A stretch of 64,000 nucleotides of DNA. It comes from an uncultured Collinsella sp. (GTDB lineage Bacteria > Actinomycetota > Coriobacteriia > Coriobacteriales > Coriobacteriaceae). Under the pieces are notes generated by a model that was given only the letters and a program-made list of their open reading frames with translations, ran no database searches and was not told the DNA's origin. Position numbers and translations under genes: made by a program. Positions within the stretch are counted from its first letter, which is position 1; each line of letters opens with the position of its first letter. Shown piece after piece: positions 45,337 through 54,414 of the stretch. The DNA is taken from NCBI GenBank assembly GCA_900544095.1, contig UQTV01000003.1, positions 1 through 64,000 on the forward strand, in the 5' to 3' direction.

Positions 45337-47013
45337 TTACGAGAGCGACGTTCTCAGCAACTCGTTGAAGAGCTTCGGGTTGCCCTTGCCGCGGCTCGCC
45401 TTCATGCACTGGCCCACCAAAAAGCCGATGACCTTCTGGTTGCCGTCACGATACTGCTGCGCCTGATCGGCACAGTTAGCCAGCACCTCGTCCACGATCG
45501 GCTGCAGCGCGCCGGCATCGCTCACCTGACGCATACCGCGCTCGTCGACGATCTTGTTGGGGTCGTCGCCGGTCTGGGCCATAGCCTCAAAGACCTCGTG
45601 CGCCTGGTTGGAGCTGATAGCATCGGTCGCCAGCAGCTTGGCAAGGGCTGCCACCTGAGCCGGCGCAATGCCGGACTCGGCGAGCGACACGCCCGCACCC
45701 TTAAGGTAGGCGATCATCTCGTTCACCAGCAAGTTTGCAACCGTCTGGGCCTCCTTGCCAGCCATACCGGCAGCGGCGGCCTCAAAAAACTCGGCAAACT
45801 CCGGGTCGCCGGCAATCTGCTCGGCATCGGCCGTCTTAATGCCAAAGTCGGCCTCAAAGCGGGCGCGCTTGGCATCGGGCAGCTCGGGAATCTCGCCACG
45901 GCAGCGGTCGATGAACTCGTCGTCCAGATCGAACGGCGCCAGATCGGGATCGGGGAACAGACGATAGTCGTCGGCCGTTTCCTTCACACGCATGACCACG
46001 GTGCGTTTGCGGCTGGGCTCCCAGTGGCGGGTCTCCTGGTAGATGATGCCGCCCTCCTCGAGTACCTCGGCCTGGCGGCAAATCTCGTAGGCAAGGCCGT
46101 CGTGCAGGCTCTTAAATGAGTTGAGGTTCTTGAGCTCGGTCTTGGTGCCCAGCTTGGTCTCGCCGCGGCGGCGAAGCGACACGTTGCCGTCGCAGCGCAT
46201 GGAGCCCTTCTCCATGGAGCAATCGGAAATGCCCAGCGTCACAAAAATGCGACGGAGCTTCTCCATAAACAGGCGCGCTTCCTCGGGCGTGCGCAGGTCG
46301 GGTTCGGTGACGAGCTCGATGAGCGGCGTGCCGCAGCGGTTGTAGTCGACGAGCGACTCGGCCGCGGCGGTAATGCGGCCCTCGGCACCGCCCACGTGGA
46401 CCATCTTGGCGGCGTCCTCCTCCATATGGATGCGCAGGATGCGGATGGGCACCGTGTAGGAACCGTCCTCGCGACGCTCGGGCATCTGCAGGCTGGACGC
46501 GTCATAGCTGGCCAGATGGCCGGCGCGCTGGTTGCCCTCGCGCATGGTCGACGTCATGGACGTGGACAGACCCTCGGCGTTGGCCGAGGCGCTCGCCAGG
46601 CTCTGGGCCTCGGCCTCGCCAAACGCGCAGTCGGGGCGCTCGGCGGCACCGCGACCGGTCACGTCCAGGTCCAGGTGGCCGTACATGGCAAAGGCGACCG
46701 GACCCTGCGTGGTCTGGAAGTTCTTGGCCATATCGGGATAGAAGTAGTGCTTTCGGTAGAACATCGAGTGGCGCTGGATCTCGCAGTTGGTAGCGAGACC
46801 GGCCTTGACGATGCTCTCGATGGCGCGCTTGTTGGGCACTGGCAGCGCGCCGGGCAGGCCCAGGCACACCGGGCACACGTTGGCGTTAGGCTCGTCATCG
46901 TGGCTGAGCTTGCAGTTGCAGAACATCTTGGTATCGAGTGCGGTGAGCTCTGTATGGATCTCCAGGCCGATCACGGCCTCCCAATCCTGCAGGACCTCGG
47001 AAAGCTCCTTCAT
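45337..47013 (-). CDS. gatB: Asp-tRNA(Asn)/Glu-tRNA(Gln) amidotransferase subunit B
   Basis: 558 aa; subunit that binds misacylated tRNA and carries out the kinase/transamidase step. It has WEAVIGLEIHTELTALDTK at the start, the zinc cysteines of CNCKLSHDDEPN and CPVCLGLPGALPV, PDMAKNFQTTQ, DYNRCGTPLIELVTEPD and SMRCDGNVSLRRRG, and the C-terminal GatB/YqeY tail. It is longer than usual (475-500 aa): a Ser/Ala/Glu-rich insertion lies around residues 115-170. The ATG shares one base with the gatA stop (TAATG). Confidence 0.95.
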   Translation of the reverse strand: MKELSEVLQDWEAVIGLEIHTELTALDTKMFCNCKLSHDDEPNANVCPVCLGLPGALPVPNKRAIESIVKAGLATNCEIQRHSMFYRKHYFYPDMAKNFQTTQGPVAFAMYGHLDLDVTGRGAAERPDCAFGEAEAQSLASASANAEGLSTSMTSTMREGNQRAGHLASYDASSLQMPERREDGSYTVPIRILRIHMEEDAAKMVHVGGAEGRITAAAESLVDYNRCGTPLIELVTEPDLRTPEEARLFMEKLRRIFVTLGISDCSMEKGSMRCDGNVSLRRRGETKLGTKTELKNLNSFKSLHDGLAYEICRQAEVLEEGGIIYQETRHWEPSRKRTVVMRVKETADDYRLFPDPDLAPFDLDDEFIDRCRGEIPELPDAKRARFEADFGIKTADAEQIAGDPEFAEFFEAAAAGMAGKEAQTVANLLVNEMIAYLKGAGVSLAESGIAPAQVAALAKLLATDAISSNQAHEVFEAMAQTGDDPNKIVDERGMRQVSDAGALQPIVDEVLANCADQAQQYRDGNQKVIGFLVGQCMKASRGKGNPKLFNELLRTSLS

Positions 47014-48527
47014 TACAGCTCGCCTCCCTTCCCGGCGAAATCGGGCGCGACGGAAAGCGCGGGCGCACCCGTGGCGGCATCGGCAAAGCCGCGCTCCAGG
47101 GCGCGGGCAAACGTGAGCAGCTGACGGTCCTTGAAGGCCGGACCAACCAGCTGGGCAGAAACGGGCAGCTGAGTATCCTCGCCCAGGCCCAGCGGCACCG
47201 AGATGCCACCGTTGCCGCAGATGTTGAGCGAGATGGTGTACAGGTCGGAGAGGTACATCTGCGTGGGGTCGCTGATCTCGCCAAACTTAAAGGCCGTGCG
47301 CGGCGAGGCGGGCATGAGGATGGTGTCCACCTTGGCATACGCGGCGTCATAGTCCTGCGTGATGAGCGTGCGGGCCTTCTGCGCAGCGTAGTAGTACTTG
47401 TCGTACACGCCCGAGCTCAGCAGGTAGGCACCGAGCATCTGGCGGCGCTTGGCCTCGGCACCAAAGCCGTGGGCGCGCGAAAGCGAACTCTGGTCGGACA
47501 GGTTGGCGCAGCCCTCCTCCTGATAGCCGTAGCGAATGCCGTCGAAGCGAGCCAGGTTGGAGAACGCCTCGGCCGGGCCGATGACGTAGTAGGCGGCGAT
47601 GGCGGCGTCCAGGTGCGGCAGGTCGACCTCCACGAGCTCGGCACCCTGGTTCTGCAGCTCCTGGGCGGCGCGCTGAACAGCGGCTTTAACCTCAGGCGTC
47701 AGGCCCTCGGCCTCCATAAACGCAGGGATAATGCCCACGCGCTTGCCCTCGATGCTGTCGTTGAGATGCTCGGTAAAGTCGACGGCGCAATCCTGGCTGG
47801 TGCAGTCGTACGGATCATGGCCCGCGCCGGTAAGCGCGTTCATGGCCAGCGCGACATCCTCGACCGTGCGGCCAAAGGGGCCCACCTGGTCGAGCGACGA
47901 GCCAAAGGCAACCACGCCGTAACGGCTCACGGCGCCATACGTGGGCTTAAAGCCCACCACGCCGCAGAGGCTCGCCGGCTGGCGAATGGAGCCGCCAGTG
48001 TCCGAGCCCAGCGAGAGCGCGACCTCGCCCGCGGCGACGGCGGCAGCGGAGCCGCCCGAAGAGCCGCCGGGCACGCGCTCGGTATCCCAAGGGTTGTTGG
48101 TGCGGTGGAACGCCGAGCTCTCGGTGGAGCTGCCAAAGGCGAACTCGTCCATGTTGGCCTTGCCCATGGGCAGGCAGCCGGCGTCGAGCATGCGCTGGAC
48201 GCAGGTGGCGGTGTAGACGCTCTGGTAGTCCTCGAGCATACGAGACGCGCAGGTGGTACGCGTGCCCACAAGGTTCATGTTGTCCTTAATGGCCAGCGGC
48301 ACGCCCGCGAGCGGGGGCAGCGGCTTGCCTGCGGCACGGTCGGCATCCACGCGCGCGGCGGCCTCGAGCGCAAGCTCGGGCGCCACCTGCAGGAATGCCT
48401 GGACCCCGCCCTCGCGCGCCTCGATGGCGGCAAGGGAGGCCTGGGCCACCTCGGTAGCGGTAAAGTCGCCGGCGGCAACGCCCGCGGCGATCTGGGCGGC
48501 GGTAAGGGAATCGAAGCTCTGCGCCAT
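47013..48527 (-). CDS. gatA: Asp-tRNA(Asn)/Glu-tRNA(Gln) amidotransferase subunit A
   Basis: 504 aa; amidase that releases ammonia from glutamine and passes it to GatB. The amidase signature is GGSSGGSAAAVAAGEVALSL with the catalytic Ser, followed by LGSDTGGSIRQPAS that holds the second catalytic Ser; the catalytic Lys is in GVPLAIKDNM. Complete and of normal length. It starts at 48527, overlapping the gatC stop (TAATG), and overlaps gatB at its own end. Confidence 0.97.
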   Translation of the reverse strand: MAQSFDSLTAAQIAAGVAAGDFTATEVAQASLAAIEAREGGVQAFLQVAPELALEAAARVDADRAAGKPLPPLAGVPLAIKDNMNLVGTRTTCASRMLEDYQSVYTATCVQRMLDAGCLPMGKANMDEFAFGSSTESSAFHRTNNPWDTERVPGGSSGGSAAAVAAGEVALSLGSDTGGSIRQPASLCGVVGFKPTYGAVSRYGVVAFGSSLDQVGPFGRTVEDVALAMNALTGAGHDPYDCTSQDCAVDFTEHLNDSIEGKRVGIIPAFMEAEGLTPEVKAAVQRAAQELQNQGAELVEVDLPHLDAAIAAYYVIGPAEAFSNLARFDGIRYGYQEEGCANLSDQSSLSRAHGFGAEAKRRQMLGAYLLSSGVYDKYYYAAQKARTLITQDYDAAYAKVDTILMPASPRTAFKFGEISDPTQMYLSDLYTISLNICGNGGISVPLGLGEDTQLPVSAQLVGPAFKDRQLLTFARALERGFADAATGAPALSVAPDFAGKGGEL

Positions 48528-48838
48528 TACTCGCTCTCCCCCTCTCCCAAAATGGACGGCACGCGGAAGTAACGGTCGCGCGCGCTGCCGGCGTTTTCGA
48601 GCGCAACGTCGAGCGGCAGGTCGCGCTCGGGCTCGCGCAGGTCGTCGCCCATCACGTTGGACAGGCTTCCGATAGGATGGAACGTGGGCTCCACGTCGGG
48701 CAAGTCATATTGCAAGACGGGCTCGAGCATCTGGACGGCGTCGTTCATGTAGGACGTCATCTGGGTGAGCTCGTCATCGGTCAGTGCGATCTTTGCGTAC
48801 TCGGCGATGCCGCGCACGTCTTTCTCGCTGAGTGCCAT
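48527..48838 (-). CDS. gatC: Asp-tRNA(Asn)/Glu-tRNA(Gln) amidotransferase subunit C
   Basis: 103 aa; the small subunit that holds GatA and GatB together. Recognised by VRGIAEYAKIALTDDELTQM and by DLPDVEPTFHPIG and the C-terminal ALENAGSARDRYFRVPSIL. Start ATG at 48838 after AGGGAGCGCC. It is first in the gatC-gatA-gatB operon with 1-bp overlaps throughout, giving coupled synthesis of the complex. Confidence 0.95.
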   Translation of the reverse strand: MALSEKDVRGIAEYAKIALTDDELTQMTSYMNDAVQMLEPVLQYDLPDVEPTFHPIGSLSNVMGDDLREPERDLPLDVALENAGSARDRYFRVPSILGEGESE

Positions 48839-48971
48839 AGGCGCTCCCTTCCGCATAACAGATAAACCGCTCTAGTATACAAGGCAACGCCGCTTGGAGC
48901 AGGTGCTTTACCCAAATGCAGCGAAAACGTAACGAGGGCAGCGGGCTGACAGGCGGCGGGCTGGTGATTCT

Positions 48972-49043
48972 GCAGCGAAACCGCGCCGTCCATAGCGAAA
49001 ACCGTCCCGCCCGCAACGAAAACCGTCTCGCCCGCAGCGAAAA
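48972..49043. repeat. short tandem repeat, about 22 bp
   Basis: Three and a half units of GCGAAAACCGTCCCGCCCGC-type sequence at 21-22-bp spacing lie just before palindrome B1. No coding role is seen. Confidence 0.6.
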
Positions 49044-49044
49044 G

Positions 49045-49101
49045 CATCACAAGATTCGACACTTTTCGTCCAAATCGCGATTTTCATCGAATGTTGTGAT
49101 G
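49045..49101. repeat. palindrome family B, copy 1
   Basis: CATCACAAGATTCGA pairs with TCGAATGTTGTGATG around a loop containing AAATCGCGATTTT. Copies 2 and 3 are at 59230-59290 and 63453-63513. Confidence 0.8.
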
Positions 49102-49115
49102 GTTTGGAAGTCCCG

Positions 49116-49150
49116 ACCACCACAAAGGTGCCTGTCCCCATTGTGGTGGT
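49116..49150. repeat. palindrome family A, copy 2
   Basis: ACCACCACAA pairs with TTGTGGTGGT around a loop with CCTGTCCCC, 15 bp beyond family B copy 1 and just downstream of the sortase stop. It may act as the sortase terminator. Confidence 0.8.
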
Positions 49151-49163
49151 TCTGAAGAATGTC

Positions 49164-50102
49164 TTATGCCGAGGCCTTGGTCTTGCGGCGCTTGCGGACC
49201 GCGTGGATCACGATGTCCAGTAGCAACAGCACAATGGCCACGACCACGATGAGCACGGCAAACTCGCGCTTGCCCCAGTGGCGGCCGGCCAGCGACTTTT
49301 GCTTGTCGACGTCCTTCTTGTTGTACTTGGTGCGCACGCAATGCACCAGCAGGCGATGGTCGTTCACGCCGTAGGGCGTGCAGGTGACGAGCGTCACCTT
49401 GTCGGCGCCGGGCTCGATGGTCAGCGACTCCATCTCCTCGGGCAGCACGACCTCGGAGTCCACCATCTTGTAGGCGAGCGTCTTGTTCATGGTGTGCAGC
49501 AGCACCAGGTCGCCGGGCTCCAGCGAGTGGATGTCGTCGAACATGCTCAGGTTGCGCATGCCCGAGTGCGCGGTGAGCACGCAATGCGTCGAGGTGCCGC
49601 CCACCGGCAGGCTCGTGCCCTCCAGGTGGCCGACGCCCGCCATAAGGACCTCCTCGCTCGTGCCGTGGTAGATGGGCATGCTCACGTCGATGGAGGGGAT
49701 CTCGACCCAGCTCATCATGGGGTCGCGGTCAAAAATGAGCTGTTGGGCGTAGGGCTCGATCTGGTCGGCGAGGAGCTTGGTGGCCTCGCCCGCCAGCTGT
49801 TCGTTAAAGGAGCGAGCCTGGAGCAGGATGCGCTCGCGCTCCTCGGCAGACAGCGCGTCCACGGTGCTGGACACGGTGCTGATCTGGTTGAACACGCCCG
49901 AGGCCTCGAGCCGGTCCAAGATCCACGGCCAGGTCATAAGGCCCACGCCAATAAGGATGATGACGATGGTGATGAGCCGATCGGCCCAGCGCGGCAGTCG
50001 CTTTCGACGGCGCTTGGGCTTTTGTTGAGGTTTGGGCTGAGGGCTTGAGCCGCCGTTGTCCGCAGCGTTATTGCTCTTCATATGTTTGGTGCCCTGCACC
50101 AT
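49164..50102 (-). CDS. class C (pilin-polymerising) sortase
   Basis: 312 aa membrane transpeptidase that joins pilin subunits. A Lys/Arg-rich tail, a membrane helix at about 42-62, then the sortase barrel: catalytic His179 in VLTAHSGM, Cys241 in TLVTCTPYGVNDHR and Arg250 just after; a possible lid motif DRDPMMSW near 126 and a second C-terminal membrane helix (281-301) with a basic tail, both typical of class C. The start at 50102 follows GAGGAG. It is the last gene of the pilus cluster, about 260 bp after the 50-aa gene's stop, and has its own terminator region with palindrome A copy 2. Confidence 0.93.
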   Translation of the reverse strand: MVQGTKHMKSNNAADNGGSSPQPKPQQKPKRRRKRLPRWADRLITIVIILIGVGLMTWPWILDRLEASGVFNQISTVSSTVDALSAEERERILLQARSFNEQLAGEATKLLADQIEPYAQQLIFDRDPMMSWVEIPSIDVSMPIYHGTSEEVLMAGVGHLEGTSLPVGGTSTHCVLTAHSGMRNLSMFDDIHSLEPGDLVLLHTMNKTLAYKMVDSEVVLPEEMESLTIEPGADKVTLVTCTPYGVNDHRLLVHCVRTKYNKKDVDKQKSLAGRHWGKREFAVLIVVVAIVLLLLDIVIHAVRKRRKTKASA

Positions 50103-50335
50103 CGCCGGTCACTCCTCTACAACTCAAGTTGTCTAAACAAATAATAGCCGATTAGCGAGCTTCCGCGGCTGGCAACGCAGCTAGACTGCACCGTCCAGTC
50201 GAGGATAAGCCAGCATTTGAGTTTTCAAAATGTCCCGGATCGGCGGGGCGATTCGGGATACAATGTCAGTAGAAAACGACGCACCCCGCGTAAATGTTTG
50301 GGAGCGCGGGCGGCCTAGTTTTCTGGTTTTGTTAA

Positions 50336-50363
50336 ATGCCCGGGATCCGACCCCCGGGCATTC
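50336..50363 (-). terminator. terminator after the 50-aa gene
   Basis: AATGCCCGGG and CCCGGGCATT form a perfect 10-bp stem beginning at the stop codon of the small gene; TTT follows on the minus strand and TCTTATTT on the plus strand. Confidence 0.6.
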
Positions 50364-50516
50364 TTATTTGCGCTTGTTGCGGCGCAAATGCCTTCTACCG
50401 TCCGCACCGCGCGTGCGCCTACGGACCTTAAACCGAACCTCATACGAGTCAAGAAACGCGATGACGAACGTGCCCACCGCCGCGAGGGCGGCGAGCGCGT
50501 TAAGGAATTTCAGCAT
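50364..50516 (-). CDS. 50-aa single-pass membrane protein in the pilus locus
   Basis: 50 aa: one hydrophobic helix (LNALAALAAVGTFVIAF, residues 5-21) and a very basic C-terminal half rich in Arg and Lys (VRRRTRGADGRRHLRRNKRK). The start has a textbook GGAGG site 7 bp upstream and the stop runs straight into a hairpin. It lies between the major pilin and the sortase on the same strand. I do not know the family; it could be a pilus-assembly accessory or a membrane anchor peptide. Confidence 0.6.
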   Translation of the reverse strand: MLKFLNALAALAAVGTFVIAFLDSYEVRFKVRRRTRGADGRRHLRRNKRK

Positions 50517-50820
50517 TTTGGGACCTCCGATCGAGTCGTCGGCCGCCCGCGCACGGGATGCGTCGCAAGGGTATTTTACTGCGAGCACTCGCACTTACAG
50601 CTGGTAAACGCAATATTTGCAAACACCTGTTCGCTAATCATACACTCGATCATACAAGCGATGGAGGCTGGCTGCGTTATCCAAAAAAACGGGGCAGACT
50701 CCAGCGCGGAGTCTGCCCCGAAAAGAGAATGGCAAAGCAAGAACGTGGATGGACGAGAAAAGTGTCCGCAAGTCTCATGGCCATCACATCCCACCTGCCA
50801 AGGGGATGGGTGAACGAGCG
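50517..50820. other. gap after the major pilin
   Basis: 304 bp containing the pilin terminator (50683-50720) and, upstream of the 50-aa gene, room for that gene's promoter. No other gene is seen. Confidence 0.45.
50683..50720 (-). terminator. terminator after the major pilin gene
   Basis: CGGGGCAGACTCC and GGAGTCTGCCCCG pair perfectly over 13 bp around AGCGC; on the minus strand TTTTTTT follows. Confidence 0.92.
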
Positions 50821-52638
50821 TTACTCCTGCTCGGACTCCTCGGCCTGCTTACGGCTGCGGATGAGGTGCGCCACGCCGATGCACAGCACCGCGCCACCAG
50901 CGATCCAAGTGAAGGTCACGCCGTTGAGACCGGTGAGCGGGAGGTTGGAGCCCTTCTGGTCGATAATGGTGAAGCTGAGCTTACCGGTAGCTGCGGCGGC
51001 CGTGCCATCCTTCACAACGCCAGATGCTGCACTGATTACAGACTCCGTACTCGGAGTAACACTTTGACCAGCCTGATAGAGCTGATCGTTACTGTCACGT
51101 TTGATAGTAAAGGTGACACCGTCCTTGGCGGAGTTATTGTAACCAGGAGCAGGCTTAACCTCTTTGAGGATGTAGGTGCCCTCGTCGAGACCGACAACGT
51201 TGATCTTGCCTTCGTTCGTCGTCTTGAGCGTGGCTTCCTTGGCGTCGCTGTGCTTTACACCCCGGGCGTCGATGAATTGCTTCTCAGCGTTGCCGTTAAC
51301 AACCTCCTGCAAGGTGAACTCAACATCTTTGAGCGTCTTGAGGTTACCGTCTCCATCCTTGTCGCTACCGACCTTGGTAACATCGATACCATAGGTGTAG
51401 TCATAAGCAGGATGGTCAACCGTAGTGCCTTCACCTTCACCGTGCGGGTTGTTGGAGTAGGTAAGCTTAACCGTATTCGTCTGTGCGGTACCGAGCAAAC
51501 TGCTGAATTCTGAATTGAGCGAACCGTCAGCATTGCAAACCTTGCTAGAGTCGAGCTTGGCCTGGTACTCAACGGTCACCTTAGAGTTGCCATCCAGCGA
51601 GATAGGAGTTTCACCCTCAGCCATGCAATTCTTGAGATTAAGGAAGTCGACAGTCAGCGTGTCGTTATCGTACTTGGCAGTGTAGCCGGTCTTAACCTCG
51701 GTATTGCCAATTTTGACCGTAACAACTGGCGTCTTGCCGTCAGCCCCAAGACGAGGCGTCATGGATTTGGGAAGATTATCCGTGAAGGTGTACCTGTAGG
51801 TGCTGTAAGTGTTGATGTTCCCCGCAACGGTGCCAACGAGCTGATAGTCGATAAACTGGTCCATTCGGGAGTCTGCAGCCATGTTGGGATTTTTGAACAC
51901 ATCGGTACCGAAGGTGCTGCCATCCTTGTCGTCCCTGACGGCCTTGGTCACAGTGGGGACCTGCTTCTTGGGAGTTAAGTTCTCAGCGGAACCGCCAACA
52001 ACGGCGAAAATGGGCGAACTGAAGGTATCCGTGTTACCCTTTTCAGCATTAGCATTCTCGCCGACACTCTTAGTCACGAAGAGCCAGTAACCAGTAGCCA
52101 AGTTACTAAAAGAACCGGTGTTGTCAGCATTTAGCCAGCCGTTATTGCCTTCAGGAATGTTCGCCTTCTCAACGGCAGCAGCGATCTTGTCGAGCACGCT
52201 TCCGGCCTTGACGTTTTTACCCCCATCAGCATCGGACCCGTGCTTTTTGATGAACTGGGCCCACGCCTGAGCAGATTTAGCATCTTTGCCAGTCGGCAAG
52301 TCAACAGGCTTGGGATCATCGTTATTAAATGCCGTAGTCACTGCGCTCATTACGGGATCACTTGCCCATTCGATATCGGAAAGCGTCTTCTCCGCAGTGG
52401 AGTCCCAGGTACCATCATCCTTCCAGTCTTGCGTGACCTTCGCCGAGAAAATTTTGATTCCCTTAAAGGTCGTATCCTTGTAGGTATCCTCCTTAATCGT
52501 CACGCTGCCGCTCTCGGCCACCTTCGGCGTGCCATCAGCAAACGCCATGGTCACCGGGGCCATAACTCCGCCGAAGCTCAGCGCTGCTGTGAGGCCTGCC
52601 ATCACTGCCAGGCGTGCGATGTTCTTGCTCATGCTCAT
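50821..52638 (-). CDS. major pilin, LPLTG-anchored
   Basis: 605 aa shaft pilin for sortase assembly. Signal peptide in residues about 1-35 (MAGLTAALSFGGVMAPVTMA), then isopeptide-type pilin domains. E-box-like DEGTYILKEVKPAPGY lies near residue 490; a possible pilin lysine is in LTPKKQVPTVTKAV. The C-terminal sorting signal is NLPLTGLNGVTF, followed by a hydrophobic helix and a basic/acidic tail. The start at 52638 (ATG AGC ATG) follows GGAGG by 8 bp. Its base composition (near 52 percent GC by eye) is well below that of the minor pilin gene just upstream. A terminator closes the gene, leaving the sortase with a separate or attenuated transcript. Confidence 0.93.
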   Translation of the reverse strand: MSMSKNIARLAVMAGLTAALSFGGVMAPVTMAFADGTPKVAESGSVTIKEDTYKDTTFKGIKIFSAKVTQDWKDDGTWDSTAEKTLSDIEWASDPVMSAVTTAFNNDDPKPVDLPTGKDAKSAQAWAQFIKKHGSDADGGKNVKAGSVLDKIAAAVEKANIPEGNNGWLNADNTGSFSNLATGYWLFVTKSVGENANAEKGNTDTFSSPIFAVVGGSAENLTPKKQVPTVTKAVRDDKDGSTFGTDVFKNPNMAADSRMDQFIDYQLVGTVAGNINTYSTYRYTFTDNLPKSMTPRLGADGKTPVVTVKIGNTEVKTGYTAKYDNDTLTVDFLNLKNCMAEGETPISLDGNSKVTVEYQAKLDSSKVCNADGSLNSEFSSLLGTAQTNTVKLTYSNNPHGEGEGTTVDHPAYDYTYGIDVTKVGSDKDGDGNLKTLKDVEFTLQEVVNGNAEKQFIDARGVKHSDAKEATLKTTNEGKINVVGLDEGTYILKEVKPAPGYNNSAKDGVTFTIKRDSNDQLYQAGQSVTPSTESVISAASGVVKDGTAAAATGKLSFTIIDQKGSNLPLTGLNGVTFTWIAGGAVLCIGVAHLIRSRKQAEESEQE

Positions 52639-52746
52639 CTTCTTTTCCTCCGTTTTCCGGTTGGTTCTCATTCGATCGGTCATCATCTGTCTGTGTCTTA
52701 GCATCTGCTTCGCTACGTCTCGCCCCGCTCTCTGTGGGGCTGCCAG

Positions 52747-54414
52747 CTACTCTTTATGGCTGCCACCTCCCCGCTTGACCAGGAGCGCGACCACGATGAG
52801 CGCGGCTCCGGCGACCGCTGCGGCGACCGCGGCGTACATTGCCATATCGCCAGTCGAGGGCATAAAGCCTCCGGTGGTAATGCTAGGGGGTGTGCCAGTG
52901 GGCGTGTTGATGAGCGACGCCTCCAGGCTGCCCGTCAACCCATCCGCGCTGTCGGCGCGCAGGGGCGACTCGGCCGTGATGGTGAGCTTGGGCTTGGCGG
53001 CGGCCACCTGGTCGACGTCCAGGCCCTCGGCCTTGACCGTCACGGAGCGCGTGCCCTCGAAGGCGTTGTAGCCCTTGGGCGCCTTGAGCTCGCGGACCTC
53101 CAGCTTGCCCGAGTCCACGCCCGAGACGGTCACGCGGCCGTCCTCGCCCGTGGTGACGGTGGCCTTGCCCTCTGCATCCCACGTGCCGTCGGCCGCCAGT
53201 GTGCGACCGTGGTCGTCGGCGATGCTCAGGACTGCCCCGGACAGCGGCTTGTCGCCGTCGCTGCCGCGCTTGGTGAGCGCGAGATCCCAGGTGTAGGCGC
53301 ACGCGTCGTCGCTCGGCGTGCGAGTGAAGCCGGCATCGCCGGACTGGTCGGCAAAGGGAGAGCGCGGGTAGCGCAGGTAGACCTCGTTGGGGTTGCCCTT
53401 CGCGATGCCGTGGTTGCATGCGCTGTCGAGCGGCGCGTTGTACACGGCGACCACGCGGGCGCCCGCGGTGAAGGCGTCGGCCCCGCCGAGCGCGGCGATC
53501 AGGTCGCCGGTGCGCACGGTGAAGGTTCCGTCCGCCGCTACCTTGGTGGCGCACTGGGCCGTGATGTCGGTCCAACCCTTCGCGGGTTCGGTGCCGGCGC
53601 GACCGTCCTTGCCGGCCGAGACGGCGTCAAAGCCGCCGTCCGCGCCCGCCGCCACGTACACGCGCATGCTCGCGGCCACCTTGGAGGGGTCGAGCCCCGC
53701 GCTCATGGTGTCGACGAACCGCACCGTATAGGTGTCGTAGGCGGTAAGACCCGCCGGGACCGTGGCAGAGAGGCGCCAGTACAGGTCGTCGGCGACCGTG
53801 GCATCGGCGGCCTTCTGCCAGGCGGCGGCGCTGTCCTCCAGCACGTGCTTTTGGACCTTGGGGGTCGCGGCCTTGGGCTTGACGGTGACGGCGCTGCCGC
53901 CGACCAGGGCCATGATCGGCGCGGTGCCGGCCTCGCCCTGGGCGATGGCGTCGTCGTCGGCGACGATGAGCCAGTAGCCGCAGGGCAGCTTGGCCGTCGT
54001 GCCCGCGTTAAGGGCCACGGTCACGGCGCCAGAGCTCTGGAGGGAACGAGCGAGCTGTGCGCTCAGCGCGCTCGTAAGGTGGGAATCGGTGTTGAGCCAC
54101 TCGGCAGCTTCCTGCGCGGTGGTCTGGGAATTGGGCATGCCGGCGCTGTGCAGCACAGGCAGCGCGGCGTCGCGCGCGGCGTCGCTTGCCCAAGCGAGGT
54201 CGGTGGCAATCTTGGCGTCGCTGTCGCCGTCGACGACGTTGGCGCTAAAGATCTGGTAGGCGCCGTAGCTGCGCGCCACGGTGCCGCTCACCGTGATGGA
54301 ACCGGTCGAGGTCGGCGCAGCCTGCGCGGATGCGGGGAACACAACCGCGCAGGTGCCGATCAAGAGGGCAAGCAGCGCAAGCAAGATCGGGAAGGAGCAA
54401 ACTTTCTTATTCAC
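52747..54414 (-). CDS. minor pilin, MPSTG-anchored
   Basis: 555 aa. Signal peptide residues 1-32 (SFPILLALLALLIGTCAVVF, then ASAQA). Cna-B-type domains include a VSGVDSGKLEVRELKAPKGY segment with the E-box glutamate in VREL. The sorting motif is FMPSTGDM, a variant of LPxTG, followed by a hydrophobic helix and KRGGGSHKE. GTG start at 54414 overlaps the adhesin's TAA stop (GTGAATAA) and follows GGGAGG. Very GC-rich compared with both flanking pilin genes, which suggests a different history. A 5-bp hairpin with GCCCC/GGGGC lies between it and the major pilin. Confidence 0.9.
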   Translation of the reverse strand: MNKKVCSFPILLALLALLIGTCAVVFPASAQAAPTSTGSITVSGTVARSYGAYQIFSANVVDGDSDAKIATDLAWASDAARDAALPVLHSAGMPNSQTTAQEAAEWLNTDSHLTSALSAQLARSLQSSGAVTVALNAGTTAKLPCGYWLIVADDDAIAQGEAGTAPIMALVGGSAVTVKPKAATPKVQKHVLEDSAAAWQKAADATVADDLYWRLSATVPAGLTAYDTYTVRFVDTMSAGLDPSKVAASMRVYVAAGADGGFDAVSAGKDGRAGTEPAKGWTDITAQCATKVAADGTFTVRTGDLIAALGGADAFTAGARVVAVYNAPLDSACNHGIAKGNPNEVYLRYPRSPFADQSGDAGFTRTPSDDACAYTWDLALTKRGSDGDKPLSGAVLSIADDHGRTLAADGTWDAEGKATVTTGEDGRVTVSGVDSGKLEVRELKAPKGYNAFEGTRSVTVKAEGLDVDQVAAAKPKLTITAESPLRADSADGLTGSLEASLINTPTGTPPSITTGGFMPSTGDMAMYAAVAAAVAGAALIVVALLVKRGGGSHKE

